Source of the DNA: a bacterium
GTDB taxonomy: Bacteria; Actinomycetota; Acidimicrobiia; Spongiisociales; JAENVV01
Reading direction: 5' to 3'
DNA length: 60,505 bases
Assembly (NCBI GenBank): GCA_024641305.1
Contig: JAHEDI010000021.1
Span: 1-60,505 of the forward strand
Position numbers and translations under genes: made by a program. Numbering within the stretch: position 1 is the stretch's first letter; each line of letters begins with the position of its first letter. The notes beneath the pieces were generated by a model. It was not told the origin of the DNA. It saw only the letters and a program-made list of their open reading frames with translations, and did no database searches. Below are positions 1 to 9,276 of this stretch, piece after piece.

Positions 1-296
1 AGCTCCTTGAGTCGTATCCGTCGGCGGTCGGCTACCTGGCCGCGGTAACCCACTCGATCCTGACCGGCTACAAGGAAGTTGCCATCATCGGACCGGGCGC
101 CGACGAACTGGCCAACGAAGTCTGGTCGGCATTTCGACCCAACGTGATCCTGGCCGTCGACCGGGCCGGCCGCGACAGACGAACCGTCCCACTCCTGGCC
201 GGCCGCGAACACCCCGGCACAGCCGCCTTTGTCTGTGAACGGTTCATCTGCCAGTTGCCCGTCACGTTCCCGTCCAGCCTGCGCGACCAGTTGTGA
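1..296 (+). CDS. C-terminal end of a YyaL-type (DUF255) thioredoxin-domain protein, partial
   Basis: Reading from base 3, an open frame enters from the left edge and stops with TGA at 294-296, giving about 97 codons. The end has the pattern seen at the C-terminus of YyaL/SPATA20-like proteins: a segment around EVAIIGPG followed by AFVCERFICQLPVT, where the family usually shows a VCxxxxCQxPV motif. The family combines an N-terminal thioredoxin-like domain with a large alpha-barrel like that of glycoside hydrolases. Its exact function is unknown. The N-terminal thioredoxin part lies outside the window, so neither its Cys pair nor a selenocysteine can be checked. The stop overlaps the next gene's GTG start (GTGA), so the two are probably translationally coupled. 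Confidence 0.75.
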   Translation, partial: LLESYPSAVGYLAAVTHSILTGYKEVAIIGPGADELANEVWSAFRPNVILAVDRAGRDRRTVPLLAGREHPGTAAFVCERFICQLPVTFPSSLRDQL

Positions 297-1066
297 CGAC
301 GTTTGTCTCCGACCTGGATGGAACCTTATTGGCGAGCGACGCTTCGGTTTCGGACTTCACCCGCCTTGTAGTCGAGGTGGTCACCGGCTCACATGAGGTC
401 GTTCTGGCGACCGGGCGGCCACCCCGCCTAGTGAGCGGTTTCGCCGAGGCATTCCCGTCGGTCACGTCAGCGGTCTGTGCCAACGGGGCGTTCCATCTCG
501 ACCTCCACAGCGGCGTCATTACCCAACTCGGGACCATCAACGAACTTGCCGCTCACCAAATTGTGCGGGCGATTCGCCGGGCCCACCCAACGGCAGGCTT
601 CGCCGTCGAGACGATCACCGGGCATCGGCGAGAGTTCGGCTACCGAAGCCACTACGAGGTCCCCGATCGTATGAAAGGCACCATCGACGAAATCCTCGAG
701 GGCGGGGTAGGGAAGATCCTCATCCACCTGGATGAGCCGGTCAATGGAAAGAGAGCGACGGAGGTCGCCTCCCTGGTCGGCGACCTTGGTGTCGTAACCG
801 TTTCCAATCCAACCTTTTACGAGGTTGCCCCACCGGGTACTTCGAAGGCATCCGCGGTCACCGCTCTGGATCTCCCTGGCGAAACCGTCGCTTACGGAGA
901 CATGCCAAACGACATAACGTTGTTGGAATGGGCCGACCTGGGGGTGGCGGTGGCCAACGCCGATGAACAAGTACGACTCACAGCCCAGTGCGTGCTTGAC
1001 CAGACCAACGATGAGGATGCCGTTGCGCATCACATGATCAAGCTCCTGGGGCTGAGCCTTCCGTAA
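293..1066 (+). CDS. HAD-superfamily phosphatase (Cof type)
   Basis: The protein is 257 residues long. It begins with the HAD nucleophile motif VSDLDGTLL, with Asp7 and Asp9 as nucleophile and acid/base. Motif II is ATGRPP near residue 40. The C-terminal motif IV is GDMPNDITLLEWADLGVAV, the usual Mg2+-binding GDxxND of Cof-type sugar-phosphate or nucleotide phosphatases. The cap domain lies between them, so it belongs to the type IIB cap class. The substrate cannot be predicted. The GTG start overlaps the TGA of the preceding gene. The 3' end overlaps the convergent gene on the minus strand by 29 bases. Confidence 0.85.
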   Translation: MTTFVSDLDGTLLASDASVSDFTRLVVEVVTGSHEVVLATGRPPRLVSGFAEAFPSVTSAVCANGAFHLDLHSGVITQLGTINELAAHQIVRAIRRAHPTAGFAVETITGHRREFGYRSHYEVPDRMKGTIDEILEGGVGKILIHLDEPVNGKRATEVASLVGDLGVVTVSNPTFYEVAPPGTSKASAVTALDLPGETVAYGDMPNDITLLEWADLGVAVANADEQVRLTAQCVLDQTNDEDAVAHHMIKLLGLSLP

Positions 1067-2888
1067 ACACCATCACGGCATGCTGCCGGATAAGCCCATC
1101 GCGGTTTTCAACGCCACTCACCGCATACGGGAACCGGTCCCGGAAGATCTCCAAAGCCGAAAGCAGCTCGAAATCAGCGACCTGACTGGCCATGTCGCCA
1201 GACATCGCATCGATGACCGCGGTAGCGATCTTGCGAAGGTCGGCATATGCCACCCACCCAGCGCCTTCCGGCAGGTACCCCACGGCTTCGAGGAAGGACG
1301 GATCATTGGCCAGGACGTCGCCGGCCACCATTTGATCGATCAGGTGATCTTCGATCGCCAGCACGAACCGGTTGTCACTGACCCCGGCCCCAGCTCTGAG
1401 GACATCGAGATCGTAGACCAACACCGAGTAATCGCCAGAGGCCCGTTCGGCCGGTTCGAAACCGCCGTCGGTAACGGCAAATGACAGAAGGTCGTCGATC
1501 GGACCCCGATCGGACAGGTCGGTGAAGAACACGCCACCGACGGGAACGCCTTCAATCGAACTCTTAGCCGAGACCGCCAGACCGAATGGCCCTTGCATCG
1601 AGTCAAGCATCTCCTGTAGGTCCACTCCGGTCGTCTCACGCATCTCGGAGAAGGCATCGTCAATCATCCCGCCAACGTCGGGAACCCCTCGATAGGTGTC
1701 GATCATGGTCGAAATGGTCGGACCCAAGTCCTGGCCACCCGCCGCAAAGTAAACGTTTCCCGGAAGGATCTCGGCGGCCGCACGCCCGTCAGACATGACA
1801 GGCACACCAGGGCCGGCCAACGAGACGCTTTCGATGGTGAAGCCCACCTCGGTGAGGTTGACACCAATGGCGATCCGACCCGCCTGCGCAAACGGGGTCA
1901 CATCCATGCCCTGCTCAGAGGCCATGGCGCGAACCATCTCTTCGCTGTCGATGTACCCCATCATCGCCCAATCGGCCAGGGCACCCTCGAGTTGGGTGAA
2001 ACTTTCTGTTGAGGCGAGCGTGACGCCCGACTCGTGAACGGCGACTACTTCTTCAAAGATCCCTGCCCCGGCGCAAAGGGCAACAACACCATCGATCCGA
2101 CCCGCTTTTACGACCAGCTCATCGGACCACTCGTAGACCGCCACCCCGTTGACTTCACTTCGCGTGATCAGGTGGTCGCCCTGGCGAATCTCGTCGTAGA
2201 TACGTTCGAGCGCCGCATCGGCTTCTCCGCCATCCCGGGTTTCGACGAGAAAGCAACCCGCCACGTCCTCAGGTTGAGCGTCGGCGCTGATGTCGGCCCG
2301 GAACCACATGCCAACGTGTCGGCCCGCCCAACTCGCCACGTCATCACGGAAAGATAGGTCAAGTTGGCCTACACCTAGTGTCTGTGCCAACTCACCAAGA
2401 GCTTCTTCTTCGACCACTCCACCGTCGAAGTCCGGCGATTCAACACCGAATTCCTGCTCAATCTGAGCCATCAAGGATTGGATGCGGTCATCTGAAAACG
2501 CTGCTGCGCTGTCCACAAGGTCGATCACGAAATACCCCTGGGCGTCGGCAGGAACATACCCGGCGGTCTCGTTGCTGTTACCGACGAAAAGGCCAAGGAA
2601 GGAAGCACTGACGACTCCGACCCCCACCACGACCGCTGCGAAGCCACCAACGGCATACATCCAGGCCCGGGACTTCTTGGCGACCACGGTTGGCAATGGG
2701 GTGGTGTCAGCCAGCGTCGGGGTAATAACCCCGAAGAAGTCAGCCCCTCTGGTCTCTCCAAACAGGCGAGTATCAATGGGGTTCTGGGCGGTCTCCGGTG
2801 CTAATTCAGACCCGTCCACCGAGGCCGGGTCGCAGACCGGACAACTCCCGGCCGAACGCGGCCCACCACAATCCCCACAGGTTTCCAC
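1038..2888 (-). CDS. Membrane-anchored DUF3352-like protein with N-terminal zinc ribbon
   Basis: I start this gene at a GTG (2888) preceded by GGGGAG nine bases upstream; a longer frame running into ctaA is unlikely. The 616-residue product opens with two CxxC knuckles (Cys4/7 and Cys16/19), a zinc-ribbon pattern. A low-complexity stretch and one membrane helix (about residues 76-104) follow. A long extracytoplasmic region of about 500 residues then resembles DUF3352, whose function is unknown. It lies downstream of ctaA on the same strand, with 64 bases between the ctaA stop and this start. The DUF3352 assignment is from memory of the family's style (substrate-like 'GVFFTDL' and repeated alpha/beta segments) and is moderate. 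Confidence 0.65.
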   Translation of the reverse strand: METCGDCGGPRSAGSCPVCDPASVDGSELAPETAQNPIDTRLFGETRGADFFGVITPTLADTTPLPTVVAKKSRAWMYAVGGFAAVVVGVGVVSASFLGLFVGNSNETAGYVPADAQGYFVIDLVDSAAAFSDDRIQSLMAQIEQEFGVESPDFDGGVVEEEALGELAQTLGVGQLDLSFRDDVASWAGRHVGMWFRADISADAQPEDVAGCFLVETRDGGEADAALERIYDEIRQGDHLITRSEVNGVAVYEWSDELVVKAGRIDGVVALCAGAGIFEEVVAVHESGVTLASTESFTQLEGALADWAMMGYIDSEEMVRAMASEQGMDVTPFAQAGRIAIGVNLTEVGFTIESVSLAGPGVPVMSDGRAAAEILPGNVYFAAGGQDLGPTISTMIDTYRGVPDVGGMIDDAFSEMRETTGVDLQEMLDSMQGPFGLAVSAKSSIEGVPVGGVFFTDLSDRGPIDDLLSFAVTDGGFEPAERASGDYSVLVYDLDVLRAGAGVSDNRFVLAIEDHLIDQMVAGDVLANDPSFLEAVGYLPEGAGWVAYADLRKIATAVIDAMSGDMASQVADFELLSALEIFRDRFPYAVSGVENRDGLIRQHAVMVFTEGSAPGA

Positions 2889-2952
2889 TGATTTCTTCTC
2901 CCCGGTCGTACCAACAAGGTATCGGACAATCTCAGGGGTTCCCTTTAAAAGT

Positions 2953-3843
2953 TTATACCTGCAACGATTCCCGATCCGGCGACACGTCGACCACAAATAG
3001 AACGAACATGATCCATAACGTGTCTGCCAAAGCCAGGTGGAAGATCTGGAGCCAGAGGGGTGTGAGCAACACCACGTTGGCGATTCCGGCAAAGACCTGG
3101 GTGCCGACGATGGCGGCGATAACGAGCCCGACCGTCTGCTGGTGGCCGGGTCGGGCTCTGGTCAACCCCAAGAACGCCACATAGGCACCAACGAGGGTTG
3201 CGACGACCGGGTGCAGAACGCGCACCTGGGTGAGGAAGGTCCCTGCGGAGGAGAAGTCCTGAGCCAGGCCATCGGAGAACGAGGTCGCCGGGAAAAGCGT
3301 GTCCGCCAGGGCCGTGACCGAACCGGTCGCCGCGACGAGGAGCAACCCGACGCCAGCCCACCAGAGCGGTCGGGGAATGGTGGGCCTGGCGGTTGGTGGA
3401 TGGTCCACCCACTGGGCGGTCACACTGAGCGCTGCCAGCAGTACAAATGTGTTCACGAGGTGAAGGGGAACCGCCAGCAGCCGGGCTGCCGAGGAGTCGT
3501 CGGCCACCCATTCGAACAGCACGATCGCCGCTCCAATCGCCGCTTCCGAGAGGATCGCCCCGATCGACCAGGCGGCAGCAGATCGGATCAGTGACCCCTT
3601 ATCGAAGCTCCGAAACACCCAGGCAGCCAGCACGATTACCGCAAGAAGGGCTACTCCCGAAGCCGCCCGGTGGGTGAACTCCGTCCACGTAGCTACCGAG
3701 GCATCGGAAGGCACCAACCGACCTTCGCAGGTCGGCCAACTCGCCCCACAACCGGCTCCAGACCCGGTGGCGCGCACATTGGCCCCGAGCAAGATAACCA
3801 TGACGTTCAAGACCAGGGTCGCCCACGCGAATCGACGCAACAT
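2953..3843 (-). CDS. ctaA: Heme A synthase (CtaA/COX15)
   Basis: This 296-residue polytopic protein has about eight membrane helices. It starts with a helix ending in GANVRATGSGAGCGASWPTC, matching the family's conserved 'TGSG..C..WP.C' loop. The Cys pair in that first extracytoplasmic loop is typical. Heme-ligand histidines are in EFTHRAASG, VPLHLVNTF, RVLHPVVA and FHLALAD. The enzyme oxidises the C8 methyl of heme O to the formyl of heme A for aa3/caa3 oxidase. The partner ctaB and the oxidase genes are 25-31 kb away in this window, so heme A synthesis is split between two loci. The ATG start is at 3843, in a short divergent gap before the transsulfuration genes. Confidence 0.9.
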   Translation of the reverse strand: MLRRFAWATLVLNVMVILLGANVRATGSGAGCGASWPTCEGRLVPSDASVATWTEFTHRAASGVALLAVIVLAAWVFRSFDKGSLIRSAAAWSIGAILSEAAIGAAIVLFEWVADDSSAARLLAVPLHLVNTFVLLAALSVTAQWVDHPPTARPTIPRPLWWAGVGLLLVAATGSVTALADTLFPATSFSDGLAQDFSSAGTFLTQVRVLHPVVATLVGAYVAFLGLTRARPGHQQTVGLVIAAIVGTQVFAGIANVVLLTPLWLQIFHLALADTLWIMFVLFVVDVSPDRESLQV

Positions 3844-3900
3844 GGGGTAAGGCTACCGCGGTATTGAAGTGCGTCAGTCGACGGCGCGTAGGATGGCCCC

Positions 3901-4857
3901 GTGCAGATCCGCGAAAACGTACTCGAGGCCATCGGCGATACGCCATTGGTGCGACTCTCCAACTATCACCCGGCCGGCAATCTTGTCGCCAAGCTCGAGT
4001 TCATGAATCCGGGCGGATCGATCAAGGAGCGTATCGCGGTCTCGATGGTCGATGCGGCTGAGAAGGCCGGCCTGCTCAAGCCGGGCGGGACCATCATCGA
4101 ACCAACCTCTGGCAATACCGGTGCCGGCCTGGCCCTGGTCGGAGCGGTGCGCGGTTACCGCGTGATTTGTACCGTCCCTGACAAGGTATCTCAAGAGAAG
4201 CAGGACCTTTTGCGGGCGTACGGGGTCGAGGTGGTCGAAACCCCGACCAACCTGCTTCCCGACCATCCAGACTCGTACTACGGAGTCGCCCGCAGACTGA
4301 CTGCTGAGATCGATGGGGCCTATAACCCCGACCAGTACTCCAATGAACAGAACCCGGCGGCCCATTACGCGACCACCGGGCCTGAGATTTGGGTCCAGAC
4401 AGACGGGACGGTGGGCGCCGTCGTCGCCGGAGTCGGAACCGGCGGAACCTGCTCCGGGATCGGCCGGTACCTCAAAGAGCAGAACCCGGACATCCTGATC
4501 GTGGGAGCCGACCCTAAAGGCTCCATCTATTCGACGCACCGACCAGAAGACATCCATCAGTATCAGGTGGAGGGGGTCGGCGAAGATTTCTGGCCCGCAA
4601 CCATCGACACGTCGGTCATCGACTCGTTCATAATGGTGACCGATCAGGAGTCCTTTACGGCCACCCGTCACCTGGCCCGCCAGGAAGGAATCCTGACGGG
4701 TGGATCCGGAGGTATGGCGCTGCACGCGGCCGTTCAAGTCGCCACAAGCCACCCGGACCGCCTGGTGGTGGTTGTTCTCCCCGACTCCGGCAAGGGATAT
4801 CTATCAAAAATATTCAATGATGAGTGGCTGGGAGCCAACGGATTCATTGCAGATTAG
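3901..4857 (+). CDS. PLP-dependent cystathionine beta-synthase / cysteine synthase
   Basis: The protein is 318 residues with a GTG start. It belongs to the fold-type II PLP family. The Schiff-base lysine is Lys42 in NPGGSIKERIA. The substrate loop is PTSGNTGAG, and the phosphate-binding loop is GVGTGGTCSGIGRYLKE. It lacks the C-terminal CBS-pair (Bateman) domain of longer cystathionine beta-synthases. The next gene, eight bases downstream, is a cystathionine gamma-lyase/synthase. That pairing favours cystathionine beta-synthase (homocysteine plus serine to cystathionine) over O-acetylserine sulfhydrylase, but sequence alone cannot settle it. Confidence 0.85.
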   Translation: MQIRENVLEAIGDTPLVRLSNYHPAGNLVAKLEFMNPGGSIKERIAVSMVDAAEKAGLLKPGGTIIEPTSGNTGAGLALVGAVRGYRVICTVPDKVSQEKQDLLRAYGVEVVETPTNLLPDHPDSYYGVARRLTAEIDGAYNPDQYSNEQNPAAHYATTGPEIWVQTDGTVGAVVAGVGTGGTCSGIGRYLKEQNPDILIVGADPKGSIYSTHRPEDIHQYQVEGVGEDFWPATIDTSVIDSFIMVTDQESFTATRHLARQEGILTGGSGGMALHAAVQVATSHPDRLVVVVLPDSGKGYLSKIFNDEWLGANGFIAD

Positions 4858-4865
4858 GAGCCACC

Positions 4866-5999
4866 ATGGAATTCGAGACGCGAGCCATTCACGCCGGCCA
4901 GGACCCAGAGCCCACCACCGGAGCGGTTACCGTTCCCATTTTCGCCACCTCCACCTACGCCCAGAGCGCTCCTGGCAAACACGCCGGCTACGAGTATTCA
5001 CGAACAGATAACCCCACCCGACATGCACTCGCCGAAGCCCTGGCCTCACTCGAGGGGGGCGCCGGTTCAATCGTTACGTCTTCGGGAATGGCCGCCACTT
5101 CGTTGATCGGTTGGTCTTTGAAACCGGGTGACCACGTGGTGATTCCCGACGACGCCTATGGCGGCACCTATCGCTTCTTCGCCAGAGTCCTCGCCCGCCA
5201 TGGCATCGAGTTCACGGCCGCCGATCTGACGACTGCCGCCGGCCTCCAAGCCGCCTTGCGACCCAACACCGAAATCGTGTGGACCGAAACCCCAACGAAT
5301 CCGCTGCTCCGGATCAGCGACATCGCCGTCCTCAGCGAGATCACCCACGAGGCAGGCGCAGCCCTGGTCGTCGATAACACCTTTGCAACCCCCTATCTTC
5401 AACAGCCCTTGGCGCTCGGAGCCGACTTGGTGGTGCACTCCACCACCAAGTACATGGGTGGTCATTCTGATGTTGTCGGAGGAGCGATCGTGGCAGCCGA
5501 CCTTGAGGTCCTCGAAGGGCTCAAGTTTCTTGAGAACGCTACCGGACCGGTGGCCGGACCCTTTGACGCCTTCCTGGTGTTGCGGGGTATCAAGACACTC
5601 GGGGTACGGATGGATCGCCACTCGTTCAATGCGCTGATGGTGGCACGTTTCCTCGCCGCCGATCCGCGGGTTGAACGGGTTATCTACCCCGGGTTGCCAT
5701 CGCACCCGCACCACGAACTGGCCGCCAGGCAGATGAAAGGCTTTGGCGGGATGGTTTCGTTCATCCCGAAGGGCGGGCCGGAAAAGGCGGCGTCGGTCAG
5801 CATGAACACCGAGCTGTTCTTTCTCGCCGAGAGCCTAGGCGGAGTCGAATCACTCATCGAGATCCCCTCGGCAATGACCCACATGTCCGTGATCGGTACG
5901 GCCCTCGAAGTGCCGGCAGATCTTGTTCGTCTGAGTGTTGGCATCGAACACATCGACGACCTGATCTCAGACCTCGATCGGGCGCTCGGCTCCCCGTAA
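4866..5999 (+). CDS. Cystathionine gamma-lyase / gamma-synthase
   Basis: This 377-residue Cys/Met-metabolism PLP enzyme starts at ATG 4866, with AGGAG five bases upstream overlapping the stop of the preceding gene. Motifs seen are YEYSRTDNPTRHALAEALA, SSGMAATS, the aspartate of VVDNTFATP, and the PLP lysine Lys195 in HSTTKYMGGHSD. With the upstream beta-synthase it forms a reverse-transsulfuration pair making cysteine from homocysteine. Gamma-synthase activity in the forward direction is the alternative. The pair is transcribed together and followed by a 229-base gap before the TerC gene. Confidence 0.88.
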   Translation: MEFETRAIHAGQDPEPTTGAVTVPIFATSTYAQSAPGKHAGYEYSRTDNPTRHALAEALASLEGGAGSIVTSSGMAATSLIGWSLKPGDHVVIPDDAYGGTYRFFARVLARHGIEFTAADLTTAAGLQAALRPNTEIVWTETPTNPLLRISDIAVLSEITHEAGAALVVDNTFATPYLQQPLALGADLVVHSTTKYMGGHSDVVGGAIVAADLEVLEGLKFLENATGPVAGPFDAFLVLRGIKTLGVRMDRHSFNALMVARFLAADPRVERVIYPGLPSHPHHELAARQMKGFGGMVSFIPKGGPEKAASVSMNTELFFLAESLGGVESLIEIPSAMTHMSVIGTALEVPADLVRLSVGIEHIDDLISDLDRALGSP

Positions 6000-6090
6000 A
6001 ACTGCCGATCGTTGACGCTCCGAAACGGTCCTCGGAAGGTCCGATCGGGGTTCTTGTCAACCCGGTAGCCAGATTGCCCACTACACTCGT

Positions 6091-6181
6091 CCCGGAAGGG
6101 GAGTATCCCGATGTGACCCGCCGTCAGCACGACCATTCGGTCCGGTGTGTCAGCCCGAGAGTGGCGGAGAGACCTTCGGTG
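6091..6181 (+). promoter_or_regulatory. Probable yybP-ykoY (manganese) riboswitch
   Basis: The leader of the TerC-family gene contains the pieces I associate with this riboswitch class. There is a 5' GAAGGGGAGTA, a CCGTCAGCAC segment, an internal hairpin GACC-ATTC-GGTC, and a 3' GAGACCTTCGG. GAAGG near the 5' end pairs with CCTTC at the 3' end to close the P1 helix. Known family members sit upstream of Mn2+ exporters and TerC/Alx proteins and bind Mn2+ in the junction. A TACACT at 6082-6087 could be the promoter -10. A short inverted repeat GGTGA/TCACC follows before the ribosome site. Identification is by eye, without a covariance model. Confidence 0.65.
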
Positions 6182-6228
6182 TTGGGGTGACTAGTTCACC
6201 TTCAAATTGACGACACGGAGCCCCCTTC

Positions 6229-7218
6229 ATGACGCTGGCAGTTGAAGAAACCCGCGAACGATTCGTATCGCTCGACGTCTCGCCCTGGGCCTGGGTGGCG
6301 CTTATGGCGATCATCTTTTTGATGTTGTCCGTTGACTTATACCGCCACCGGGACAACCACGAACCAACCCCCAAAGAGGCGCTTCGAGAGTCACTCGCCT
6401 GGGTCGCCGTGGGCCTATCGTTCGGTGGCGTCATTGGGTTGATGTTCGGCGCACCAGCCCTCGGCGAATACCTCAGCGGATACCTGATTGAGAAGTCGCT
6501 CAGCGTCGACAACGTGTTCGTCTGGTCGATGCTTTTCACATCGATGTCGATCCCGCTCAAGTATCAGCACCGCGTCTTGTTCTGGGGGATCTTCGGAGCG
6601 CTCACCCTCAGGGCCATTTTCATCTTCGCGGGTACCGCCCTGATCGGCCGGTTCGCGTGGATCCTGCTCCTATTCGGGGTGTTCTTGGTATTCACAGGGT
6701 TCAAAGTGATTCGCCACCGCGCCGACGAAGGAGAGGCCGAAGCGAGCCGGGGCCTGGGCCTGCTGAAGCGGGTGATGCCAGTAAGTTCCGAGTTCGACGG
6801 CCACAAGTTCTTCACTCGGATAAACACCAAGCGAGCCGCCACGCCACTTTTTGCCGCGCTGGTAGTGGTCGAAGTCACCGATGTTATCTTCGCTGTCGAT
6901 TCCGTCCCGGCCATTCTTGCCGTGTCAAACGAGCCATATCTAGTGTTCGCCAGCAACGCCTTCGCCATTCTCGGATTAAGGGCAATGTACTTCCTGCTCG
7001 CCAACGCCAAACAGCGGTTCCATTATCTGTCGCACGCGCTGGGAGGAATCCTGATATTCGTCGGCCTCAAAATGGCCGTCTCGACCTGGTATCACCTGGA
7101 CACGGTGTACTCACTGGGTGTGATCGCCGTTCTGCTCGTAGGAGCAATCTGGTTCAGCCACCGACGCAACATCAAGAATGGCGTGACCTTCTCGAACGAC
7201 AAGCAAGACATCCATTGA
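6229..7218 (+). CDS. TerC/Alx-family membrane protein, probable Mn2+ exporter
   Basis: This 329-residue integral membrane protein has about nine helices. Its TerC signature acidic membrane motifs are visible: EKSLSVDNVFVW in the first half and VEVTDVIFAVDSVPAI in the second, as in Alx and YkoY. Related proteins export Mn2+, often to metallate secreted enzymes. A manganese-type riboswitch directly upstream supports that role here, though both are inferences. The start ATG is preceded by GGAG eight bases upstream. It is convergent with the MFS transporter that follows. Confidence 0.88.
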   Translation: MTLAVEETRERFVSLDVSPWAWVALMAIIFLMLSVDLYRHRDNHEPTPKEALRESLAWVAVGLSFGGVIGLMFGAPALGEYLSGYLIEKSLSVDNVFVWSMLFTSMSIPLKYQHRVLFWGIFGALTLRAIFIFAGTALIGRFAWILLLFGVFLVFTGFKVIRHRADEGEAEASRGLGLLKRVMPVSSEFDGHKFFTRINTKRAATPLFAALVVVEVTDVIFAVDSVPAILAVSNEPYLVFASNAFAILGLRAMYFLLANAKQRFHYLSHALGGILIFVGLKMAVSTWYHLDTVYSLGVIAVLLVGAIWFSHRRNIKNGVTFSNDKQDIH

Positions 7219-7271
7219 TGCAGCTTGGGGCCGATACAGCTTGGGGCGAGCACAACCAGAAGGCGCAGTGC

Positions 7272-8480
7272 TCAGACCTCGATCGGGCGGTCGGCTCGGA
7301 CTGACCGAGGGGCGGGAACGAGCAACAGGGCACCGCTGGCGCTCAACACCAGCGCGGCCGCCCAAGGGGTCAAGGTATCGACAAGTAAGCGGTCGACGAA
7401 CGATCCGACCAAGGCGCCACCACCAACATAAACCGATCCGTAGAACGCCGCTGCCATGCCAGCTTGTTCACCCATCGGTTCAAGTGCCAGCGAACCGAAA
7501 TCGATCGAGGCGGCGGTGTTCACAGCCAATACGACAGTCAGCAGACCGAGTGTGACGCCCAGAGGCGGAACACCCGGAATGGTCAGGACAAGCAGTACTG
7601 CGGCCCCCGCCAGATTGACTGCCAACATCCATAGGGAGGAGCGCTTCGCCCCGATGTGGTTCACCAGCCGGCCGTTGCCGAGCATCACCGCGGCGGCCAC
7701 GGCCGTCATCGCACCAAAGGCGAGCGGAAACAGGCCAGGTCGACCGAAGATTTCGCCGATTACCCGCTCAAAGCTACTCAAGAACGAGCTAAACGCCGCG
7801 AAGAGCAGCATCGCTCCGAGGGTGTAGCGACGGGTTGTTCGATTACCAAGTACAAACCGCGCCGCCCGAACGATGGCCGGTAGCTCAAGCGCCACGATAT
7901 TGGACTCAGGCCGACTTTCGACAAGCCGCAACGACCAGATAAACATCAAGGCGGCCAACAGAGCAGGAACGGCAAAGACCGTTTGCCAGGAAGTTGCCGA
8001 CAGAAGTGCTGCTCCGGCCAAGGGCGCGAAGACCGGAACGATCAGAAAGATCGAAAAGGTTATCGACATGATCCTGGCCATCTCATCACCCCGAAACCGG
8101 TCCCGAATAATGGCGTTGGCCGACACCTGCAGGGCGGCCGCTCCCAACCCCCACAGGAACCGGGCACCCAGCATGACCCCGAACGTCGGGGCAAAGGCCG
8201 AGGCCAGGGATCCGACGCTGTAGACCGCAAATCCCAACCGGAATACGGGGAGGCGCCCGAACCGATCCGACAGCGGCCCATAGAAAACCTGGGCCACCTC
8301 GCCAAGGAAGAAAAACGTGATGATCAGAGCGGCTGCCGTGGAGTCGGTTCCGAGTTGGTAATGGACCCGGATCTCCCCGAACGCGGGAGTCATAAAATCG
8401 ATCGCCATGGCAGAAAGGGCCATAACCATCGACATCATCCCCACTAATTCTCTGGTTCGGATGCGGCTCGAAGATCCCAT
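7272..8480 (-). CDS. MFS drug-resistance transporter (Bcr/CflA-like)
   Basis: This 402-residue protein has twelve predicted membrane helices. The MFS motif A loop GPLSDRFGRLPVF sits between helices 2 and 3, and GLGAAALQVSANAIIRDRF lies in helices 4-5, as in the DHA1/Bcr-CflA drug:proton antiporters. The substrate is unknown. The gene stands alone; about 130 bases with no obvious feature separate it from lutC. It converges with the TerC gene. Confidence 0.82.
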   Translation of the reverse strand: MGSSSRIRTRELVGMMSMVMALSAMAIDFMTPAFGEIRVHYQLGTDSTAAALIITFFFLGEVAQVFYGPLSDRFGRLPVFRLGFAVYSVGSLASAFAPTFGVMLGARFLWGLGAAALQVSANAIIRDRFRGDEMARIMSITFSIFLIVPVFAPLAGAALLSATSWQTVFAVPALLAALMFIWSLRLVESRPESNIVALELPAIVRAARFVLGNRTTRRYTLGAMLLFAAFSSFLSSFERVIGEIFGRPGLFPLAFGAMTAVAAAVMLGNGRLVNHIGAKRSSLWMLAVNLAGAAVLLVLTIPGVPPLGVTLGLLTVVLAVNTAASIDFGSLALEPMGEQAGMAAAFYGSVYVGGGALVGSFVDRLLVDTLTPWAAALVLSASGALLLVPAPRSVRADRPIEV

Positions 8481-8607
8481 GAGGTGCCACCCTATACGTC
8501 CGATGCCCCGGTACAGAAGAGCTCACGCCACCTGACGATCTCGCCTGGCCGACCGATACCCCATAGATCCGATCCCGGACCGCCCTGTAGCTTCCCCGGA
8601 TTCGGCC

Positions 8608-9276
8608 CTATCGATCTTTCAGGACGAGAACATGGACGTGGCGGGGTCCATGAACACCCTGGGTCAGGTGCATCTCGATGTCCCCGGTCCGAGACGGTCC
8701 GGTAATCACGACCAGATTCACCGATGCTGTGAGTGACTCGGGTCGGGAGGCCGCCCAGTGCGACAAAGACTCGACAATCATCGAGGCAGGCAGCAAGGCG
8801 ACGTGCACCTCAGGGATCAGCGAGGCCATCCGTGAACGGTTCACTCCGTGGATCAGGACCATCGACCCGGACTCCGCCAGACCGCCATCGGCCCCGGTAA
8901 CTCCCACGACAAGGTCGTAATACGCACTCTGATGGTGAAGCCGATCCTCGGATGGGACCTCAAAAGGCCTCGGTGAAAACCCATTTGCGATGAGACCGGC
9001 ACCAATTCCGGGAATGGGCATCTGGCTATCGGCCCAACCGAGATACTCATCAGCGCCGTACTCGCGCATGATCGATATGACATGGTCGAGGGCGTCGGTC
9101 GCCTCGATGACCTTGACGGCGCAATTGACGTCCGTGGCTCGCTCAACAAACCGATCGAGGAGATTGTCGATCCGCAAATCGCCGAGCAAGGCACCAGGAG
9201 CCACTTCTGACCTGAGTGGCAGGTCAGCCGTGGACATCGCCTGGCGGACCCTCCCGAGAAATTCCTTACGCTCCAT
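8608..9276 (-). CDS. lutC: Lactate utilisation protein C (LUD domain)
   Basis: I chose ATG 9276, which has GGAAGG six bases upstream, over an upstream in-frame codon at 9297. The 222-residue product is a LUD-domain protein of the LutC/YkgG type, with the glycine-rich segment VVGVTGADGGLAESGSMVL characteristic of the fold. With LutA and LutB it forms the iron-sulfur L-lactate oxidase complex that makes pyruvate. The start overlaps the lutB stop by 11 bases, so translation is coupled. It is the last gene of the lutA-lutB-lutC operon on the minus strand. Confidence 0.85.
   Translation of the reverse strand: MERKEFLGRVRQAMSTADLPLRSEVAPGALLGDLRIDNLLDRFVERATDVNCAVKVIEATDALDHVISIMREYGADEYLGWADSQMPIPGIGAGLIANGFSPRPFEVPSEDRLHHQSAYYDLVVGVTGADGGLAESGSMVLIHGVNRSRMASLIPEVHVALLPASMIVESLSHWAASRPESLTASVNLVVITGPSRTGDIEMHLTQGVHGPRHVHVLVLKDR

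Noticed and set aside
2953-3092. N-terminal extension of the DUF3352-like gene up to 3092
   Set aside because: It overlaps the ctaA coding region out of frame and lacks any ribosome site; GTG 2888 has a good one.
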